Below, in pieces: positions 57,003 through 64,000 of a DNA stretch of 64,000 nucleotides. The DNA is taken from contig NZ_CP098360.1 in NCBI RefSeq assembly GCF_030388245.1, forward strand, positions 1,820,501 to 1,884,500. Direction: 5' to 3'. A program made the position numbers and the translations under genes. A model generated the notes under the pieces. The model ran no database searches, was not told the DNA's origin, and worked only from the letters and a program-made list of their open reading frames with translations. The stretch's first letter is position 1; every line of letters starts with the position of its first letter. Source of the DNA: Paracoccus sp. TOH. GTDB lineage: Bacteria > Pseudomonadota > Alphaproteobacteria > Rhodobacterales > Rhodobacteraceae.

Positions 57003-58240
57003 CACTGGTTCCCCCCGCTGGTATTGCCCGCATTGGCATTGCCCGAATTCCGGCTGCCCGCGGCGGGTGCTCCGCTGCGCAACTGATCCAGCGGCAGATA
57101 GGGCACAACGCCCTGCCCGGCCTCGCCGTCAAGGATGACCTTGTTCACCCCGCCAAGCACCTTTTCCATGGTTTCCAGATACATCCGGCGGCGTGTCACC
57201 TCCGGCGCCTTGATATATTCGTCATAGACCGAGTTGAAACGCGCGGCCTCGCCCTCGGCGGTGTTCACCGCCTCGGCCCGATAGGCTTCGGCGCGTTCGA
57301 TCACCGCAGCCGCCTCACCGCGGGCGCTGGCCAGCACGCGGTTGGCATAGGCGTCGGCCTCCTTTTCCAGCCGGTCGCGTTCCTGCTGGGCGGCCTGCAC
57401 CTCGCGGAAGCTGTCGATCACCTCGCGCGGCGGGTCGGCGCGGTCCAGGTTGACGCGCAGCACGTTGATCCCCGCCTCGTAATCGTTCAGCGTGTTCTGC
57501 ACCGCCAGTTTCAGATCGTCGGCGATGGCGCCGCGGTCGCGGTTCAGGATCGGCGCCAGTTCCGAGCGGGCGACGATGTCGCGCATGGCGGATTCCGAGA
57601 CGGCGCGGATGGTGCCTTCGGGATCGGCCAGGTTGAACAGGAATTTCTCGGGATCCGAGATGTTCCAGACCACCTGATAGGCCATGTCGACGATGTTCTG
57701 GTCACGGGTCAGCATCAGCCCCGAATCCATCGGCCCGGCGCGGCCGGTGCCGATCTCGGTGGTGCGCTCGCCCGAGACCTGCACCACCTCGGCGGTGATG
57801 AAGGGCCAGGGCGCGAAGTTCAGACCCGGATCGCCGGTGCCGACCGGCTTGCCGAACAGCAGCTCGACCGCGCGTTCCTCGGGCTTGACGGTGTAGAAGC
57901 TGGTGAAGGCCCAAAGCGCCACCGCCGCAAGCCCGACCAGCCCCCAGGTGCCGCGGCTCATCTGGAATTGCGGGCCCTGCGGGCGGCGCGGACCGTTGCC
58001 GCGACCACCGCCGCCGCCCTTGCCGCCCATCAGCACCCGCAGCCGATCCTGGCCCTTGCGCACCAGGTCCTCGATCTCGGGCATCTGGTCGCCGCGGCGC
58101 GGACCCTGCGGCCGGTCGTCGCGGCCGCCCTGATTGTTGCCCCCGGCACTTCCCCAGGGGCGTTGGCCCCCTTCCTGCGGCGGCTGCCTGCCGCCCTTGC
58201 CGTCATCTCCGCCGCCGCCCCAGGGGCCTTGTCCCGCCAT
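57002..58240 (-). CDS. hflK: HflK, modulator of the FtsH protease
   Basis: The 412-residue protein is the partner of HflC. Its first 85 residues are Gly/Pro/Arg-rich and cytosolic. A membrane helix follows (about 95-115), then the SPFH domain (EERAVELLFGKPV, PGLNFAPWPF) and a helical coiled region (EAVNTAEGEAARFN). A short Gly/Asn-rich tail ends the protein. Order hflK-hflC is the usual one. Confidence 0.94.
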   Translation of the reverse strand: MAGQGPWGGGGDDGKGGRQPPQEGGQRPWGSAGGNNQGGRDDRPQGPRRGDQMPEIEDLVRKGQDRLRVLMGGKGGGGGRGNGPRRPQGPQFQMSRGTWGLVGLAAVALWAFTSFYTVKPEERAVELLFGKPVGTGDPGLNFAPWPFITAEVVQVSGERTTEIGTGRAGPMDSGLMLTRDQNIVDMAYQVVWNISDPEKFLFNLADPEGTIRAVSESAMRDIVARSELAPILNRDRGAIADDLKLAVQNTLNDYEAGINVLRVNLDRADPPREVIDSFREVQAAQQERDRLEKEADAYANRVLASARGEAAAVIERAEAYRAEAVNTAEGEAARFNSVYDEYIKAPEVTRRRMYLETMEKVLGGVNKVILDGEAGQGVVPYLPLDQLRSGAPAAGSRNSGNANAGNTSGGNQ

Positions 58241-58306
58241 CCGTCTCGTGCCTCGCTCTCTGCTTGTCTGTCGTCTCGTTGGAAACTGGTGCCTTCGGCC
58301 GGAAAA

Positions 58307-59707
58307 TCAAGCCGATGCGTGCTGTTTGTCGGATTTGTCATCGCCCAGCCGGCGCGTGGGCTTGCGCATGGTGACCAGCTCCTCGGCCAGGGTCGGATGC
58401 ACGGCGATGGCGGCGTCGAAATCCGCCTTGGTCGCCCCCATGCCCATGGGCACGGCGACCATCTGGATCATCTCGCCGGCCTCGGGGCCGAAGATGTGGC
58501 AGCCGAGCACCTTGTCGCTTTCCGCGTCCACGATCAGCTTCATCACCGCCCGCGCATCCGAGCCCGCGAAAAGCGAACGCATGGGCCGGAAGCTGGCGGC
58601 ATAGATGTCGACGGGGCCGCGCTTTTCCGCCTCGTCCTCGGTCAGGCCGATGCTGGCCAGCTCGTGCGGGCGGGTGTAGACGGCGCTGGCGACCAGCCCG
58701 TGATCGACCTTGCGGGGCTTCGCGCCGAAGACCGTGTCGGCGAAGCTGTGCCCCTCGCGGATCGCCACCGGCGTCAGGTTCACCCGGTCGGTCACGTCGC
58801 CCACGGCATAGATCGAGGGGACCGAGCTTTGCGACCATTCGTCCACCGCGATCTCGCCCTTGCGGCCCAGCCTGACGCCAAGCTCCTCAAGGCCCAGACC
58901 CTTGGTATAGGGCGCGCGGCCGGTGGCGAACATCACCGCGTCGAAGACCTCGGCGCCGCCGTCCTCGAAGCCGACGCGCAGGGCGCCCCCCTCGCGGTCC
59001 AGCCGCGCCGGGTTGCTGCCCAGCCGCACGTCGACGCCGATGGCGCGCAACTGCTCGGTGACATGGCGGCGCATCTCGCCGTCGAAGCCGCGCAGCACCG
59101 CGTCGCCGCGATAGGCCAGCACCGTCTCGCAGCCCAGGCCGCGCAGGATGGTGGCGAATTCGCAGGCAATGAAGCCGCCGCCCACCACCAGCACCCGGCC
59201 CGGCAGCGTCTCCAGCGTGAACAGGTCGTCCGAGATCAGCCCCAGCTCCTCGCCCGGGATGCCGGGCAGCGAGGGTCGGCCGCCGACCGCGATCAGGATA
59301 TGCTTGGCGGTCAGCCGCTGGCCGTCGGCCAGTTCCACGGTATGCGCGTCATGGAGCCGGGCGCGTTGCTTGTGGATGTCCACATCCGCCGCCACCAGCC
59401 CGCCGGTATAGGCGCCTTCCAGCCGGGTCAGCTCGGCATCCAGCTTGTGGCGGAAGGCCTGCCAGTCGAACCGGCCGGCATCGGCGCCCTGCCAGCCATA
59501 GCCGCGCGCCTCGGCGGCCTGGGCCTCGGCCTGGCTGGCGAAGATCATCAGCTTCTTCGGGACGCAGCCGCGGATGACGCAGGTGCCGCCCATGCGGCTT
59601 TCCTCGGCCAGGCCGACGCGGGCGCCGTATTCGCTGGCGGCGATGCGCGCCGCGCGCACCCCGCCCGAGCCGCCGCCGATGACGAAAAGGTCGTAGTCGA
59701 AAGTCAT
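58307..59707 (-). CDS. gor: Glutathione-disulfide reductase
   Basis: The NADPH flavoenzyme keeps glutathione reduced. The 466-residue protein has an FAD site GGGSGGVRAA at 11-20, the redox disulfide C43/C48 in GGTCVIRGCVPKK, the NADPH site VVGGGFIACEFA near 173, the second FAD motif YAVGDVT near 303, and the active-site HPTLAEE near 440 in the dimerisation domain. It overlaps the rpiA stop by 4 bases (ATGA). Confidence 0.95.
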   Translation of the reverse strand: MTFDYDLFVIGGGSGGVRAARIAASEYGARVGLAEESRMGGTCVIRGCVPKKLMIFASQAEAQAAEARGYGWQGADAGRFDWQAFRHKLDAELTRLEGAYTGGLVAADVDIHKQRARLHDAHTVELADGQRLTAKHILIAVGGRPSLPGIPGEELGLISDDLFTLETLPGRVLVVGGGFIACEFATILRGLGCETVLAYRGDAVLRGFDGEMRRHVTEQLRAIGVDVRLGSNPARLDREGGALRVGFEDGGAEVFDAVMFATGRAPYTKGLGLEELGVRLGRKGEIAVDEWSQSSVPSIYAVGDVTDRVNLTPVAIREGHSFADTVFGAKPRKVDHGLVASAVYTRPHELASIGLTEDEAEKRGPVDIYAASFRPMRSLFAGSDARAVMKLIVDAESDKVLGCHIFGPEAGEMIQMVAVPMGMGATKADFDAAIAVHPTLAEELVTMRKPTRRLGDDKSDKQHASA

Positions 59708-60429
59708 TCCATGTCCTCGCGCCGCAGTTCCACCACCGAGCCGTCCGGACAGCCGATGATCGCAAGCTGGCAGATATTCAGGAAAAGCCCATGTTCAACC
59801 ATGCCGGCGATGGAAGACAGTTCCGCCGCCAGCGCCTCGGGGTCGGGGATGGCCTCCAGCGCCAGGTCCAGCACATAGTTCCCTTCGTCCGTCAGCAGCG
59901 GCTGGTCGTCGCGCTTGCGCAGCAGGATCGGGCGACGGCTCAGCTCCAGCCGGTCCAGCGCCCTCTGGATCAGCGTCCGGGTCGCCTGCCAGCCGAAGGG
60001 AATCACCTCGACCGGCAGGTGGAAGGCGCCCAGCCGGTCCACCACCTTGCCCTGGTCGGCGATCACCACCATGCGGTCCGAGGCGGTGGCGACGATCTTT
60101 TCGCGCAGATGCGCCGCGCCGCCGCCCTTGATCAGGTTCAGGTCCGGGTCCACCTCGTCGGCGCCGTCGATGGTCAGGTCCAGCCAGCCGATCTCGTCCA
60201 GTTCCTCGACATGCAGGCCCAGCGAGGCGGCAAGCTCGGCCGTGGCCTTCGAGGTCGCGGCGCAGCGCAGCGCGAAGCCCTCCTCCTTCACCCGTTGCGC
60301 CAGGCGGCGCACGAAGATTGCGGCGGTCGAGCCGGTGCCGAGGCCCAGGCGCATGCCCGGCTCGACCAGCGCCACGGCGGCGCGGGCGGCGGCGTCCTTG
60401 GAAAGATCGGTGACGGCGGGATCGGTCAT
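59704..60429 (-). CDS. rpiA: Ribose-5-phosphate isomerase A
   Basis: The enzyme interconverts ribose-5-phosphate and ribulose-5-phosphate. The 241-residue protein has the phosphate loop GLGTGSTA near 29-36, the [20 protein letters not shown] active-site run near 88-107 with the catalytic Glu just after, and the late GNYVLDLAL motif. It is the first gene of rpiA-gor and is divergent from ispDF with about 170 bp between. Confidence 0.96.
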   Translation of the reverse strand: MTDPAVTDLSKDAAARAAVALVEPGMRLGLGTGSTAAIFVRRLAQRVKEEGFALRCAATSKATAELAASLGLHVEELDEIGWLDLTIDGADEVDPDLNLIKGGGAAHLREKIVATASDRMVVIADQGKVVDRLGAFHLPVEVIPFGWQATRTLIQRALDRLELSRRPILLRKRDDQPLLTDEGNYVLDLALEAIPDPEALAAELSSIAGMVEHGLFLNICQLAIIGCPDGSVVELRREDME

Positions 60430-60596
60430 GGCGATGGTCCTTGGCAGAATGTGCGTCTTGCCCGTCGCGGGCGGTCCGCGACCTTATACGCAGAAGTGGC
60501 GCAACAGACCATGGCCGCAAGCGTTTTTCGGCCGCGACGAAACCGGCCCGCAGCAGCGATTGCCTCGCCCGCCCGGCTGACCTAAAGCTGGCGGTC

Positions 60597-61739
60597 ATGA
60601 CGATACCGGACACATATGCCGCCATCATCACCGCCGCCGGCCGCGGTACCCGCGCCGGCGAGGGGCCGCCCAAGCAATGGCGTGCGCTGTCGGGCCGCTC
60701 GGTCGTGGCGCGCAGCATCGCGGCCTTCGCGGATTTCCCGCGCATCGTCGTGGTGCTGGCGCCCGAGGACATGGCGCGCGGCGTGGCGGAACTCTCCGGC
60801 CCGGTGACGCTGGTCGCCGGCGGCGCCACCCGCTCGGACAGCGTGCGCGCGGCGCTGGAAAGCCTCGAGGGCAGCGGCGTGACCCATGTGCTGATCCATG
60901 ACGGCGCCCGGCCGCTGGTGCCGGATGCGGTGATCCGCGGCGTGGTCGCGGCGCTGGAGGCGGGCAGCCCCGCCGCCGCCCCCGCCCTGCCCGTCACCGA
61001 TGCGCTGTGGCGGGCGGATGACGGCCGCGTGACCGGCACTGCCAGCCGCGACGGGCTGATGCGCGCCCAGACGCCGCAGGGCTTTGCCCTGGACGCGATC
61101 CTGGCCGCGCATCGCGCGTTCCCCAAGGGCGCGGCCGATGACGTGGAACTGGCGATCCGCGCCGGCCTGCCGGTCGCGGTGACGCCGGGCGACGAGGACA
61201 ATCTGAAACTGACCTATGGCGCCGACTTCAAACGCGCGCGCCGCATCCTGGAGGGCGCGATGGACATTCGCCTTGGCAATGGTTTCGACGTGCATGCCTT
61301 TACCGAAGGCGACCATGTTTGGCTTTGCGGCGTGAAGATCCCGCATGACAAGGCGCTGCTGGGCCATTCCGACGCCGATGTCGGCATGCATGCGCTGACC
61401 GACGCCATCTATGGCGCGCTGGCGCAGGGCGATATCGGCCGGCATTTCCCGCCCTCGGACCCGCAATGGAAGGGGGCGGAAAGCCACATCTTCCTGCGCC
61501 ATGCCGCGGCACTGGCGCGGCAGATGGGCTATGAGCTTTCCAATGCCGACGTGACGCTGATCTGCGAACGGCCCAAGGTCGGCCCGCATGCCGGCGCCAT
61601 GGCGCTGCGCCTGTCCGAGATCGTCGGCGTCGAGCCCGACCGGGTCAGCGTCAAGGCCACCACCTCGGAACGGCTGGGCTTCACCGGCCGCGAGGAAGGC
61701 ATCGCCGCCATCGCCACCGCGACGCTGATCCGGGGGTGA
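60597..61739 (+). CDS. ispDF: Bifunctional IspD/IspF (MEP pathway)
   Basis: The fused enzyme carries out two steps of isoprenoid synthesis: it makes CDP-methylerythritol and, later in the pathway, cyclises the CDP-ME 2-phosphate. The 380-residue protein has IspD first (about 1-220, [16 protein letters not shown] near 12 and HDGARPLV near 100), then IspF (about 222-380, GNGFDVHAF and [16 protein letters not shown] with the zinc ligands, and AVTSER-like [11 protein letters not shown]). The fusion is common in alphaproteobacteria. The start was set by homology; the ribosome-binding site is weak. Confidence 0.95.
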   Translation: MTIPDTYAAIITAAGRGTRAGEGPPKQWRALSGRSVVARSIAAFADFPRIVVVLAPEDMARGVAELSGPVTLVAGGATRSDSVRAALESLEGSGVTHVLIHDGARPLVPDAVIRGVVAALEAGSPAAAPALPVTDALWRADDGRVTGTASRDGLMRAQTPQGFALDAILAAHRAFPKGAADDVELAIRAGLPVAVTPGDEDNLKLTYGADFKRARRILEGAMDIRLGNGFDVHAFTEGDHVWLCGVKIPHDKALLGHSDADVGMHALTDAIYGALAQGDIGRHFPPSDPQWKGAESHIFLRHAAALARQMGYELSNADVTLICERPKVGPHAGAMALRLSEIVGVEPDRVSVKATTSERLGFTGREEGIAAIATATLIRG

Positions 61740-61741
61740 GA

Positions 61742-62242
61742 ATGGAGCGGATGATCGCCAGCTTCTTCGGCATCGGCCATCTGCACCCCGCGCCGGGCAC
61801 TTGGGGCTCGGCCGCCGCCGTGGTGCTGGGGGTCGCGGCCTATGAAGGGCTCAGCCCCTGGCTGGTGCCGGCGGGCGTGGTGCTGGCGGCGCTGCTGGGC
61901 TTCTGGGCGGTGCCGCGGGTGCTGGAGGGCAGCACCGACAAGGATCCGTCCTGGATCGTCATCGACGAGGTGGCCGGGCAATGGCTGGCCATGAGCTTCA
62001 CGGTGATCCCGCTGGCGCGGCACGGCGTCTCGATCCTGGAGGCCTGGCCGGGTTTCGTCGCGCCCTTCCTGCTGTTCCGGCTGTTCGACATCTGGAAGCC
62101 CTGGCTGGTGGGCCGGGCCGACCGGCGCGGCGGCGCGACGGGGGTGATGCTGGACGATCTCTGGGCCGGGTTGTTCGCCGGGCTGGTCTCGGTCATGCTG
62201 GCCGGGCTTTACCATGCGCTGCTGGAGCCGATGCTGTCGTGA
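61742..62242 (+). CDS. pgpA: Phosphatidylglycerophosphatase A
   Basis: The 166-residue membrane enzyme removes phosphate from phosphatidylglycerophosphate to make phosphatidylglycerol. GTWGSA near residue 20, VIDEVAGQWLAM near 73 and RLFDIWKPW near 115 are the family motifs, and several membrane helices are visible. A GTG at 61736 overlapping the ispDF stop is the alternative start. It overlaps pncC by 4 bases. Confidence 0.93.
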   Translation: MERMIASFFGIGHLHPAPGTWGSAAAVVLGVAAYEGLSPWLVPAGVVLAALLGFWAVPRVLEGSTDKDPSWIVIDEVAGQWLAMSFTVIPLARHGVSILEAWPGFVAPFLLFRLFDIWKPWLVGRADRRGGATGVMLDDLWAGLFAGLVSVMLAGLYHALLEPMLS

Positions 62243-62706
62243 CCGATCCCGCCGAAATTCTCGATCTCGCCCGCCGTCGCGGGGTGATGATCGCGACCGC
62301 CGAAAGCTGCACCGGCGGGCTGATCGCCGGGCGGCTGACCGATGTGCCCGGCTCCTCGGACGCGGTCGACAGGGGCTTCGTCACCTATTCCAACGCCGCC
62401 AAGATCGAGATGCTGGGCATCCGCCCCGAGACGCTGGAAGCGCATGGCGCCGTCAGCGAGGAGATCGCCGCCGAGATGGCCCGGGGCGCGCTGGCCCGCT
62501 CGCAGGCCGGCATCGCCGTGGCGGTGACCGGGATCGCCGGGCCGGGCGGGTCGGAACACAAGCCCGAGGGCCGGGTCTGCTTCGGCCTTGCCGATGCGGC
62601 CGGAGTTCGGACGGAAACGGTCGAGTTCGGCCCGCGCGGCCGCGCCGCGGTGCGCGCCGCCACCGTCGAGCACGCGCTGGCGCTGCTGAAGGCGGCGCTG
62701 CTCTAG
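62239..62706 (+). CDS. pncC: Nicotinamide-nucleotide amidohydrolase (CinA C-terminal domain)
   Basis: The 155-residue protein is the stand-alone CinA C-terminal domain that deamidates NMN to recycle NAD. Motifs are ATAESCTGGLIAGRLTD near residue 20, GFVTYSNAAKIEMLG near 50 and AVTGIAGPGG near 100. The GTG start overlaps the pgpA stop (GTGA). It converges on the threonine aldolase gene with 4 bases of overlap. Confidence 0.93.
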   Translation: MTDPAEILDLARRRGVMIATAESCTGGLIAGRLTDVPGSSDAVDRGFVTYSNAAKIEMLGIRPETLEAHGAVSEEIAAEMARGALARSQAGIAVAVTGIAGPGGSEHKPEGRVCFGLADAAGVRTETVEFGPRGRAAVRAATVEHALALLKAALL

Positions 62707-63746
62707 GCCAGCGCCCGCAGCGCCGCGGTCACGTCGTCCAGCCGGGTGTCCCAGCCGCAGACCAGCCGGATCGACACCGGCTCCTCGTCCTTGGCATCCT
62801 GGGTATGCGGCCAGAGGTGATAGCAGATGCCGCTGGCGCCGGCCCGGCGATGCAATGCGCGCGGGATGGTGGCAAAGACCGTGTTCGATTCGACGCGCTG
62901 GTCGATGCGCACCCCCGGCAGGCGCGCCAGACCCAGCGCCAGCTCATGCGCCATGGCGTTGGCGTGGCGCGCCAGCTGCAGCCACAGCTCGCCCTCGAGC
63001 CAGGCCAGCACCTGCGCGGCCAGATAGCGGTGCTTCGAGACCAGCGCCCCGGCGCGCTTGCGGCGGAACTCGAATTCCTCGGACAGCGCCGGGTCGAAGA
63101 TCACCACCGCCTCGACGCCCATGCAGCCGTTCTTGGTGCCGCCCAGCGACAGGATGTCCAACCCCGCCCGCCAGGTCAGGTCGGCGGGCGAGACATCGAG
63201 GCTGGCCAGCGCATTGGCGAAGCGCGCGCCGTCCATATGCACGCTCAGCCCCTGCGCGCGGGCCAGCGCCGCCAGCGCCGCGACCTCGTCCGGGCCATAG
63301 ACCGTGCCCCATTCCGTGGCGTTGGTCAGGGTCAGCGCCGCGTTCCGCCCGGCATGGACCGCGTCGCGGCCGTGGACATGCAGCGCCTCGGCCAGCGTCT
63401 CGGGGGTGATCTTGCCGCCGGTGCCCGGCACCGGGATCAGCTTGGCGCCGCCGCTGAAGAATTCCGGCGCCCCGGCCTCGCTGGTCTGCACATGCGCATC
63501 GGAATGGCAGAAGACCTTGCCCCAGCCGGGCGAAAGCAGCGACAGCGCCAGCGCATTGGCCGCGGTGCCGGTGGCCACGAAATGCACCGCCGCCTCGGGC
63601 GCGTCGAACAATTCGCGCACCCGGTCCTGCGCCGCCCGGGTGATGCGGTCCGTGCCATAGGATGGCACATGGCCTTCATTCGCGGCCGCCAGCGCCGCCA
63701 TGATGCGGGGATGCACGCCGCCGGCATTGTCCGAGGCAAAATTCAT
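62703..63746 (-). CDS. ltaE: Low-specificity L-threonine aldolase
   Basis: This PLP enzyme splits threonine or allo-threonine into glycine and acetaldehyde. The 347-residue protein opens [15 protein letters not shown]. It has the [13 protein letters not shown] phosphate loop near 62, [10 protein letters not shown] near 170 (Asp to pyridine N) and [11 protein letters not shown] near 200 with the PLP lysine. ATG 63746 is the family start; the frame continues upstream over the next gene. Its start overlaps the stop of the YcgN-type gene by 4 bases. Confidence 0.93.
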   Translation of the reverse strand: MNFASDNAGGVHPRIMAALAAANEGHVPSYGTDRITRAAQDRVRELFDAPEAAVHFVATGTAANALALSLLSPGWGKVFCHSDAHVQTSEAGAPEFFSGGAKLIPVPGTGGKITPETLAEALHVHGRDAVHAGRNAALTLTNATEWGTVYGPDEVAALAALARAQGLSVHMDGARFANALASLDVSPADLTWRAGLDILSLGGTKNGCMGVEAVVIFDPALSEEFEFRRKRAGALVSKHRYLAAQVLAWLEGELWLQLARHANAMAHELALGLARLPGVRIDQRVESNTVFATIPRALHRRAGASGICYHLWPHTQDAKDEEPVSIRLVCGWDTRLDDVTAALRALA

Positions 63747-64000
63747 GAAAGATCCTCGATGATATGTTCGTCCCAATCGTCCTCGGTCACCGTAAGCTCG
63801 CTGACGGTCCAGCCGCGCACCGAGGCGCCGGCGCGGTGCACCGATTCGCGATCCCCTGAAATCAGGTAGTGCCAGTCGTAAAGCGGCTTGCCCTCGGCGC
63901 GCAACCTGTAGGCGCAGGTCGAGGGCAGCCACCAGGCGATCTCCTTGAGCTTGCCGGGCGTCAGGACCACGCAATCGGGAACGAAATCATGGCGATTGGC
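63743..64000 (-). CDS. YcgN/UPF0260-type protein, C-terminal part (runs off the window)
   Basis: The last 85 residues are visible: a [24 protein letters not shown] segment, [20 protein letters not shown], then SVRGWTVSE and IIEDLS at the end. This is the C-terminal half of the UPF0260/YcgN family, whose N-terminal Cys cluster is outside the window. Function is unknown; the family is related to YkgJ iron-sulfur-like proteins. It is coupled to ltaE by a 4-base overlap. Confidence 0.88.
   Translation of the reverse strand, partial: ANRHDFVPDCVVLTPGKLKEIAWWLPSTCAYRLRAEGKPLYDWHYLISGDRESVHRAGASVRGWTVSELTVTEDDWDEHIIEDLS

Overview
The window is high-GC alphaproteobacterial DNA. Gene content and order point to the Rhodobacteraceae, most likely Paracoccus; this is inferred, since no rRNA or marker search was possible. 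Supporting signs are a vitamin B12-dependent ribonucleotide reductase, an intracellular PHA depolymerase, a propionyl-CoA carboxylase / methylmalonyl-CoA mutase cluster, a fused IspDF enzyme and a FYDLN-acid protein.

Region 1 (1-9325) is ordinary chromosome: PHA depolymerase (cut by the window edge), an alpha/beta hydrolase, threonyl-tRNA synthetase, a cold-shock protein, an acyl-CoA synthetase coupled to a DsbA-like oxidoreductase, and class II ribonucleotide reductase nrdJ.

Region 2 (9342-37472) is a 28.1-kb Tn7-like transposon. I define it from matching bipartite ends: each end has an outer and an inner copy of a probable TnsB-binding site and terminates in TGT/ACA. It carries tnsA-tnsB-tnsC-tniQ at its right side, reading outward. 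The left end starts 16 bp after the nrdJ stop codon. Another left-end sequence lies exactly 5 bp beyond the right end, as expected if such elements insert repeatedly at one site. The cargo holds (a) a cassette of two metallophosphoesterases, a AAA+ ATPase and small genes, (b) an AT-rich HEPN RNase-like gene resembling ApeA, (c) an IS66 relic, a nucleoside-gate membrane protein with a divergent Lrp regulator, and a GNAT, (d) an ISL3-family insertion sequence next to a broken MFS gene, and (e) a three-gene run of a giant DUF4011-type helicase-nuclease, a RloC-like AAA ATPase with a CxxC hook, and an unrecognised protein. No cas genes or CRISPR array are seen. The best candidates for an undescribed system are the three-gene run (21255-30191), the metallophosphoesterase/AAA cassette (9755-13611), and the targeting of nrdJ by the transposon itself.

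Region 3 (37503-47686) is the propionyl-CoA assimilation cluster: pccB, pccA and methylmalonyl-CoA mutase, interleaved with small lipoproteins and conserved hypothetical genes. Candidate TTTGCAAA-type regulator sites precede pccB. These enzymes would carry propionyl-CoA to succinyl-CoA, with methylmalonyl-CoA mutase sharing the B12 requirement of nrdJ.

Region 4 (47687-64000) is housekeeping DNA: acetyltransferase, glycosyltransferase, homoserine dehydrogenase, GntR regulator, YgjP-like peptidase, FYDLN protein, a frameshifted NUDIX gene, tenA under a TPP riboswitch, an AI-2E-type permease, hflK-hflC, gor-rpiA, ispDF-pgpA-pncC, threonine aldolase and the end of a YcgN-type gene.
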